Origin: JBFLVN01 sp040758475 | Lineage (GTDB): Bacteria > JAGRBM01 | Direction of reading: 5' to 3' | DNA length: 12,345 nt | Assembly: GCA_040758475.1 (NCBI GenBank) | Contig: JBFLVN010000101.1 | Span: 1-12,345, forward strand | Shown here: positions 1 to 9,000 of the stretch, in pieces | Position numbering within the stretch: position 1 is the first letter of the stretch | How the letters are laid out: each line of letters starts with the position of its first letter | Notes under the pieces: model-generated | The model's input: the letters and a program-made list of their open reading frames with translations, nothing else | Databases searched by the model: none | Told to the model about the DNA's origin: nothing | Program-made: the position numbers and the translations under genes

Positions 1-3000
1 AAGGCCGGATCGACCGCTTGCACCGTGTCGACGGTGCGCTGCGTGAGGGTGTCCTCCTCGCGGGCGCTCGTGGTGCGGTTCGACTGGTTGTTGACCGCGC
101 GGGCCGGATCCTCGTTGGCGATGAGGTCGGCAAGTCCATCGATCAAGGCCGAGTCGAAGCCGTCCACCTGGGCGATGGTCGTCACGCCGTCGGCCGTCGT
201 GTAGCCGATGAACTCGATGCTCCCGACCGCATCGCAGCGGTCGCCGCAAACCTGGCCGTTGTCACCCCAATCGTCGTTGGAGAGGCCGTTGGCGATATTG
301 GCGGGCTGGATGCAATCGATCACCGAGTTATCGACTTCGTTGAAAACGGCCGCCAAGCAGTCACCGTCCAAGTCGTTGATCGGCGCGCTGGTGCCGGTGC
401 CCTGCGTGATGGTGCCAGCCGGATCGAGCTCGCCGTTGCGGTTCACGTCGTCCGTGAGGAGCGGATCGAACCGCGAGATCTGGTCGGCGCTGCCGGCCAC
501 CGTCGAGCCATTGCCCGGAATAAGGGTCTGGAGGTCGGCCAGCAGGCCGTCGGCGATGCGGTCCGCCTGGCCGAGCTGGGCCACTTCGCAGGGGTTGCCC
601 GCGCCGGGTTCGCAGTAGTCGTACTCCGCGAACTCGTTGTCGGCGGCCGACCCGTTGTTGGGACGGTTGACGAGGTAATCGAGCTGCTCGTTGAAGAAGG
701 CTCCAACGAACGGCAAGGCCCCCGTGAGGATCGCCTCGTCGCCGCCCGCGAAGATGCTCGCGAGGGCGTCGAAGACCGGCTCGTCGAAGACGGGCTGGAT
801 GGGCCGCTCCTGCGTCACGCCCACGTCGCGGAAGACCGAATCCACGTCGGAAGAGTGGTTCGGATGATCCACGCCCGGGTACGCCGCGCCGAAGCCCGCC
901 GCGTCGCGAGCAGGGCAAGCGAACGTCTGGATGGGAACGGTAACGTCTTCCTGATCCCGGTCCAGGATGCCCACCGTCGCCTCGACGCAGTCCGTCGGGT
1001 CTTCGATGAGGGTGTTGAGGAAGTCGCCGATTACGTCCATGGCGGAACGGGAGGGCGAGGCCGTATCCACGAGGCCGCGGGCGGAGAGACCCGCCTGTAC
1101 CGAGAGGATCGGTCCCACGTCGCGCTGCGTGAAGCCCAGCGTTCCCGTGAGCGGATCGTCGAGCAACTCGCCCGCGAGTTCGGGGTCGGGACCGACCACG
1201 CCGCGGGAGTCCGTAGCCGCCGTTTCGTCGGCGTTCCGGTCGACCGCGATGCCGCGGACGATCCGGAGGGCCTGCGAGAGGAGGTCGGCCGAATCGCGGG
1301 CGCCGCTGATCTTGGAGACGAGTTCCAGGGCCGCGACCATGCGGTTACGCCGCGTGCCAAAACCACGCTGGTCGTCCACGGTGGCGCCACCCACTGCGCT
1401 CGTATCCTCGCCGACGTATTCAAGAAGGGCCTGGTAGATGCCGCGGACCATGATCTGCTGGGCGCCTTCCAGGATGCCGCCGTTCAGCGGATCGGCGAAG
1501 ACCGCGGGGTTGCAAGCCGTGGCCGTGGCGCCCGCCTCGGGGCACTCGACCACGTTGTAATCCTCGGGCCAGGTTCCCGTGAAGGAAGCGTCCGCGCAGT
1601 CTCCATTGTCGAGGCAGTCGAAGATGGCTACGTCGCCGTTTCCACCCGCCGCCATGCGCTGAATCATGTCCGCCAGCGTATCGCGGTTGATCTGCACGCG
1701 GTGCTTGAGGATCGAGTTGAGCCGCGCATCCCGCTGAGTGAGAAGGGCGGGGGGAACGTAGGGCGGAGAAGCATTGGGACCGACGCCTTCGCCGATGCCC
1801 AAGGCATTCGTCGCCTCGGCGATGATCTGGAGGCCCGGGATCAGGTTCTCGACGAGTCCCGCCTGGATAAGGAGGGAGCCCGTGAAGAACAGGGCATCCG
1901 GATCGTCGCACAAGCCGTTCTGAATGCGGTTGAACTGGGGCTCCACGCCGGCCAACGGTTCGAGGTCACAGGCCTCGCCGTCCTGGCAGGACGTGTTGCT
2001 CGGCGATCCGGAACGGCCGAAGACGTCGCAAGCGTGATTGTCCAGGCCGTCGTCGTCGCCAAGGACTTCGAGGACGCCCTTCAAGGCGATGAACTGGTAG
2101 TCCACCGCGTCGTGGATGGCGTTGCCGTTGCAACCCGTGTCGTTGGCCGCGCCGCCGTCGTCGTTGCAAGGCGTGTTGGTATCCAACGGAGCCCCGGCGA
2201 CCGTGGTCCCCGCCGGCCAGTCCGACGCATTGATGAAGTTGGGGTAGGTATCCCGCACGTCCTGCTCGTCGTTGCCGAGGAAGCTACCCGTCACTGGATC
2301 GCGCGGGGAGTTCGTCAACTGCGAGAAGAGGGTCAGGAACGCCGTGAGCGACTTCCTCGCCCGGGCGTCGTTGAGGAGCGCCTGGACCGGACCCGTTTCA
2401 TTGCCCTGCACGCCCGAGGCGCCAAAGAGGAGCGCTTCCACCATCGACTGATCGCCCGTCTGCGGGTGATCCTGGATGAGGGAATCCAGCAAAGCCTCCA
2501 GCCGGTCAGGGAAGTACGGCCCGCCCACGAGGGAGTTGCCGCCATCGGCCAAGTAGTTGAGGGAACGGAGCACGAGATCGAGCCGCGCGTCCCTAAAGCC
2601 GTTGGGCACCATGGCGCTCGGACCGCCAAAGGAAGAAAGAGGGTAGCCGAGCCGCTTGTTGGCAATGGCGATGCCACCACGGCAACCGTTGAAGGGCTCG
2701 CGCATCTGCCGGATGCGGTAGGAGCACTTGCTCCTGCCATCGAGGCAGTTGGCCGCGATGTAGGCATCCAAATCGTCGCCCTGGCCGTCCGCCGCGGCGA
2801 AGAGGTTGTTGTTGGAATACAGGACGTTGACGCCGCGGCCCGCCGCCGGCTGCGCCGTAATGAGGGCGCAGATTTCGCCAAACGGGCTCGTGCTGTCCTG
2901 GATGCAGAGGTGGGCGCCCGTGCCCGCGCCGGCCGCCTGGAAGTCCACGCCCTGCAGGCCCGTGGCGGGCATGTAGGCGTAGGTGGCCGTAATCGGCTGG

Positions 3001-6000
3001 CCGAGGGCCGGAGCAGAAGTGAAGCTGATGAGACCGTTGCTCCACTGGCCCGTCACATAGCTCAGGGTCGCCGTGCTGCCCGCGCAGTCACCGGTCAGGT
3101 TGCCCGCACCGTCGTCACCGCAGGTGAGGGTCTGGCCGAGCGTGTTTACGGTCGTGATCGCGAGAGATCCCGGCTGGATCGACTCCGCGGCCGGCGAATC
3201 GCCCTGCTGCAGATGCGGGATATCCGGGTCGCCCGTATCGAACGGAGGCGTATCGAAATCAACCGCTACGCCGTCGCCAGCCAAGCCACCGAAGTCATCA
3301 AAGAAGCTGATGTCGGGACCGATGTCGCGGAACGTGCCAGCCACCGGGGCGCCGGTCGCATCCGTGCCGCGGCGGCCACGGTTTCCGCCCAGGAGCGTGC
3401 CCTGGGTGGAGGGGGACCGGTAGTTGTAGGTCACCCGGATTTCATCCGCGGCTATGGTGCCAAAGGTCAAGCCCGCGATGGCGCCGGTGCCGTAATTGAT
3501 CGTGCCAGCGGTGCATTGGGCGGTAACGTCGAAAGTCCCATCCGCGTTAAGGTCCTGGCAGACCGCCGAGGCGCCGGTCGCGATTTCAACGCCGGTCACC
3601 GTTAGTGTCGCCGCGGTAACGGCCGTAAACGTCTCAATGGGCGTATTCGGGAGCACGACGTTAAAGGGCTCGCCTCCGCCAAATGTCTCGTTCTCCACGA
3701 ACGGGGTCGAATCCAGGATGCCACCCGTGGCGCCGCGGCCACCCAAGTTGGGGCATTCCGCCGTGCCGCCATCCAAAGAGAGGGTATTCGTCGCGCCGGA
3801 GTAGGCGTCCAGCATGGTCAGGAGGATGTTCTCCTGGTCCCGCAGGATCTCGCCGCCGCGGACGTCCACCGCCGGAGAAACCGAGTTGTTGTAACCGCAG
3901 GCACGGAACGCCCGCAGGAGGTCGAGGAGCTGCTGGACCTGGCCCGTGGCGGGGATGATCTTCGCCACGGGGATCAGGTCGTCCAGGATGCCGTCGTTGG
4001 TCGGATCACCGTCGCCGTCCGGATCGGCGAGCGCGCGGACGGCGGAGGCCTGGTGGGCCAGATCGTCCGCGTTGGGAACGCTCGTCGTCGCGTTCATCGG
4101 CTGGATGTCTTCCTCGATCTTGGAGACGACCGTCAGGATGTAATTAACGGCCGCCGCGTTATCGAGTTCGGCGATCTGTTCGAGAGCCTGCCGCACGAGC
4201 GACTGGTTGAACGCAATGACCCCACCGCCCGAACCGATCTGGAACGGGGCGTCGAGCTGGAGGGCCAGGTCGATGCCGAGACGCTGGTTCGAGAGGATGC
4301 GGTCCGTCGCCGCCAGGGGCTCGACGCCGTCGTTGACCGGACAGTCCGCGGTGCAGTTCTCGAAGATCGAGGTGAGGGGCTCGGCCGCCTCGAACTCGTC
4401 GAAGCCGAAACGGGCCATGGTGTTGAGCAGCTCGGGCAAGATGTCGAGGGTGCTCTGGGTAACGCCAACGCCGTCACCACCGAGCGCGCCACGGACGCCC
4501 GAGGCCGCCGTGCCGCCGATCGCCACGTCGCAAACCCCACCCGGGCCGTCGCCCGGATCGTTGAAGTTCTGGCCGGCGCAAGTCTGGCCATCGGCAACCG
4601 GGTATTCGTCGATCAAGTCGTCGATTGACGCTTCGTTGGTAGCCGGATCGTCGAAAAGACCGTCCAGTATGATGCGCAGGACGGACCGGTTCTGGCGAAC
4701 CGTATCGAGGAAGGTCCGGTTGCCGAAGTCGAAGTCCTTGGGGTCCTTCTCGGCGTCGGCGAGCAACTGAGCGGCGACGTTGAGCAGGATTTCCGCCGGC
4801 GTCCGGCCGGCGAAATAGCCTTCGTTGCACACCGCCGTGTTGACCGGGCCATTGGGGGTGTTGTTGTCGTCGAGCATGCTCGGCGTCTGCTCCACGCCGA
4901 TGGGGGCGAGGAGGGAGTTGAGCATGCGGTTAACCGCTTCAAGGCTCTGCTCCTCACCATCGGGGCCACCGGGTCCGTCGGCTCCAACGTCGATGTTCTG
5001 GGCGGAAATGTCCGAGATAACCCGCAGGAGCGGGGGGTTGACCGAAAAGGGGTTGGACGGAAGCTGGAAGTTGAAGGGCGCTTCCGAAATCGGGCCGTCG
5101 TAATCGAAGGCCGTCAGGTCCGAAATCCCCGTGCCCGGATCGAGCACGTCGCCAAGCTGGTCGAGAACCGCCGGGAGCCGGCTGTCGTTCAAGACGTAGT
5201 CGACCGGATCGAGCAGCTTCTCGGCGATGCTGTTCTGGGCGTCGTTGAACCCGGGCGGGACGAAAACCGGCGCCGGCGGCGCATTGCTGGCGATGCCGCG
5301 GGGGTTGTCGTCCGGATCGTCGGCCAGGGCGCGCAAGAGCGGGAGGATCGCCACGAACGGCCGTGCCGTATCGTATTCGCCTGCGGCCGCTTCACCCGTG
5401 GTGCCGTTGCCGTTGAGATCGACGGAAATGGAATTCGTGCCCGGAATACCCGTGAACGCCGTCTGATCCGCCGCGAGCCACCACGTGGATCGCAGGAGGT
5501 AGTTGAGGCGGCTGTTCTGGCGGCTATTGGGGGCGCCGAGCGCGTTGAGATCCGCGTTCGTCACGGCCGGAACCGTGAGGAGGCCGTTCCGGTCCACGGC
5601 GGCGCCGCCGATCTTGCGGCTGGTGCCATCGTCGAGGAGATCCGTAAGGAGCGGGAAGAGGGCTTCCACGAAGCTCGTGCCAGCGGCATCCGCCGGAATG
5701 GCGCCGGCGGGCTCGACCCGCAGCAGGCCGTTGAGGAGCTCGATCACCCGCGTGATGAACTCGGTGCCGTTGACAGGGTTCTGGTCGTCGGCAAGTTCGG
5801 TCAGGAGGTCGAGGACCGCCTGGAGGCTCTCGGCGTCGTCGACGAATTGGGCGGAAGTAGCCGAGATGCAGTCGGCATTGCCGGTCGCGCCGTTATCCCG
5901 CGGGCAAACGAGCGTCCGGTCGGGGAAAGCAGCGACCACGGAAGGCCGGTTCTGAAGGGCGTCTTCCGAGAGATGGAGGAGGGCCGAGAGGAACTCGCGT

Positions 6001-9000
6001 TCGCCAAAGCGCGTGTCCGGTCCCGCGCCGCCGGCCTGGTTGTCGTAGCTGTTCTGCGGAACACCGAAGGTCAGGAGGTCCGCCAGCTCGATCACCGGGT
6101 TGAGGGAGGGGCCGTTGGGCGAGAGGATCGAGTAGGCGTACGGGCCGCCGATGCAGGAGGCCGGGAATTGGTCCGAAGTCAGCGGACCAAAGGTGACCTG
6201 ATCCACATTGCCGGCGCTAGCGTCGGCGTAGTCGCGGACCCGGCGCGCCACGCCGGAGCACGGGCCGCTCCGCAAGACGAGGATGTCCCCGGGCTGCACG
6301 TTCACCACCGAGCGGCAGATTCCATCCGCCGGGAGGCTGTCGAACTGGCCCGTCGCGTCGTTGTAGGATTCTTCGCAATCGTTGGCCGAGCCGTTCGCGA
6401 TGGCATCGATGGGGATGAAGCTGATGACGCCCGCGCCCGCCTCGTCGGCCAGATCGCCTTCCGCGTCGGCGTCCGCGCCGGTGTCACTGATCGAAATGCC
6501 GTCACCGCTCAAGCGGCTGTCCAGATCGGCGGCGGCCGTACCGAGGGTCTTGGTCCGCAGGGCTTCCCCGGCGGCCGGCTTGCTCACGATGTCGCCGAAT
6601 TCGAGGGCCGCCTGGATGGCCGGGAAGGCCTCCTTGATGATGCCTTCCGTCGTGTAGCACTCCTCCGGCAGGCCGCTGGGCGAAGTATTGCCGCAGTCGG
6701 GAGTGAACTGCACGGTCGGGGTCGTATCGACCATCAGGTTCCGGGTGAACTTCTGCATGCGCGAGAAGTCGCCCTGGAGATCGTTCAAACCGCCGGCGCC
6801 CACGCGCGGATTCAGGATGTTCACGTTGTCGATGATCGGCAGAAGATCGTCGAGCACGCCGTTGTCGGCCAGGATGCGGATCACGTTCGAGAGCGTGACC
6901 GCCGGGGCCGGGCTGCCCGTGTTCGGGTTGTTGTTCGGATCGTCGAGCAGGATGCCCAGCACGATCCCGAAGTTCTGGCGGGAATCGGCGGCGCCGCCCG
7001 TCAGGTAGAACCAGGTCTGGGGGTTGTCGGAGGGCGACTGGCCGGGCCCGCCGAGCAGGGTGGAGAGGCCCTGGTTCGAGTTGAAGAGCACGCCCGAAAG
7101 GGAAAGCTGATCGAGCGTAAGGGTCGAGAGGTCCGTGCTATCGGAGAGGAGGTTCATCGCCGTCGGGTTGCCCGAGATGATCCCCAGGGCCCCCGCGATA
7201 AGGCGGTCGACCGCCGCTTCGACGACGTCCGTGTTGACGACGACGTTCGAGTTCAGGCCTACCTTGTCCGCGCCCTGCACTTCCACCCGGTAGGACATGG
7301 GCTCACCGGCCGGGCAGGAACTGACGAGCGTGCAGGAATCGTCGCCATCCAGCGTGAGGGGCCGGATGGTATTGGGATCGGCGAGCCGTGCCGCACGGGC
7401 AGTCCCGAGCACCGTCGACGGCCCGAAGGGATTCACGGAAACCGTATCCAACGTATTGACAAAATCGGCTCCAGTCGGGCCGACGCCGATAAAGCTGAAG
7501 GGATCGCCGTCGCCGTCCACGTTACCCAGGTCGTGAGCGATCACAACCGGGTCGACCACCACCGGGTAGAAGGTGGTATTCGTCACGTCGTCACCGAACT
7601 GCTGGTAACCGAATTGGATCGATGCACCAGCCGTGTCGTCCTCACCGTTGCCATCCGTGCGGTTCACGCGGATGTAGGACACGGGCACCGTCGGCACGCA
7701 GACGCCCGTTCCCGTATTGCCGCCGTCGAAGCAGTCGCCGCCGGGGCCGGTGCTGTCGGCCACGCCGCCCAGGAAGAGCGAGGTGTCGGAGAGGAGCACT
7801 TCGGGCGTGGTGCTGAACACGGCCGCCCCATCCACGACGCCCTGGATCACGATGGCCGGAGGCTGGGTGTCGCGGACGACGGAGAAGACCGTCGAACGGA
7901 TGTTGTTAAAACCATCCACCGCCGCGATCACGTAGGAGTTGATGCCTTCGTCCGGCACGTCGAGAATCGCCGACGTGCTCCAGATGTATTCAGACCGGAT
8001 GAACATGGGCGCCGGCGCGCCGGCATCCTGCGGAAGAGGCCGGTCGAGGGAGATCGTGCAAGGCGCGCAGGGAGCCGCCTGCAAAGCCGTAATCTGATAG
8101 AGACCCACGTTGGCCGACTGGGCCGGATCGAAGGAGTTGAGGGACACGTAGTCGCCGACCCGGAGCTGGTTGTCGATCTCGTCGGCGGGACTATCCAGGG
8201 GATACTGGTTGGCGATTTCGATCTGGTTATCGCCCACGGCCGCGTCAGTCACGATGTCCAGCAAACCGAAAGGATAGGACCCCGAGCCCGTCCCGTGGAG
8301 CGCACCGTCAAAGAACGCCGGCTGCGTTCCGTTGATGTAGAGGAAAGCGGGAGGAAGGCCCTGCAAATCCATGGAACGGCCCTGAAGGTGCAGCTTGTTG
8401 GAGGAAACGAGCCGCATTTCCAAGGGGGCCAGGAAGTTGGGGCCGAAGCTGTTGGCCACGTTGGCCCGGGCGAGAACGGGAACGCCAAGAGCGGGCGCCA
8501 CGGTAAAGGTGACGCTCACATCGCCCGTCGCGTAATTGACAGTGCTAACGCCAGCACCCGTGACCCCGGCACCTGGCTCCAAGTTCCCCACGCCGTCGTC
8601 ATAGGCAAATGCCGCACCGGCGGCCACGGTTACCGTGCCGGGCCCGACGGGTGCCACAAACGCGCCAGCCACGTTGAACACGGTCGTCGCGCCGTCGCCG
8701 GTGCCAAGCGTCACGGTCTGGCTGGCCACCGACTGCGTCAGATACCGGATACCGGTGAGCTGATTGTTCGTGTACGTGGTCTGCGCCACGATCGGCGCGT
8801 CGCCCCGTTCCGCCGGATCGCCGAAGCGCCCGAGCCGCAGGTTGCCCGGCGTATTGGGGTTGTCCCAAGCGCTTTCGGAGGCGCAATCCACCAATCCAGG
8901 GTTCGTATCGGTGTAGCAGTCGATGGAGAGGGACGGCGGGGTCTGGGTGTTGTTCGTGATCTGGGTGATACTGAAGGCAAGGGACGTCACGTTGCCCGCC

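Larger units (their letters stand above)
3..2700 (-). other. Helical, Leu/Asp-rich region 2, continuing off the edge (residues 3087-3986)
   Basis: This resumes the same style as region 1: NGFRDARLDLVLRSLNYLA, LEALLDSLIQDHP, LLTQRDARLNSILKHRVQI, LVSKISGARDSADLLSQALR and FLNTLIEDPTDC. Linkers here are richer in Cys and Asp, including five Cys between residues 3265 and 3331. The stretch nearest the edge (IDGLADLIANEDPARAVNNQ, then EEDTLTQRTVDTVQAVDPA) is still helical and hydrophilic, with no sign of an approaching C-terminal barrel or membrane anchor. Confidence 0.58.
3690..7229 (-). other. Helical, Leu/Asp-rich region 1 (residues 1578-2757)
   Basis: Starting at DVVEAAVDRLIAGAL the composition changes sharply: Gly/Thr-rich strands give way to amphipathic Leu-rich stretches such as LSNVIRILADNGVLDDLLP, SLQAVLDLLTELADD, FVEALFPLLTDLLDD and VQQLLDLLRAFRA. 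These alternate with Asn/Asp/Gly/Pro-rich linkers. The pattern suggests many short helical pairs forming a solenoid or a chain of small bundles. Two short motifs recur (see the motif entries). No known helical repeat family (TPR, HEAT, ankyrin) fits on inspection. Function unknown. Confidence 0.6.

Noticed and set aside
18..3605. Plus-strand open frame of 1195 codons
   Set aside because: Same in-register antisense shadow; it stops at 3603-3605, opposite a rare CTA leucine codon of the real gene. Its composition is not that of a natural protein.
3606..5846. A gap or gene boundary where the long antisense frames are interrupted
   Set aside because: The minus frame continues without a stop and with the same helical protein style. 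The interruption only reflects a few rare codons such as TCA at 4626-4628.
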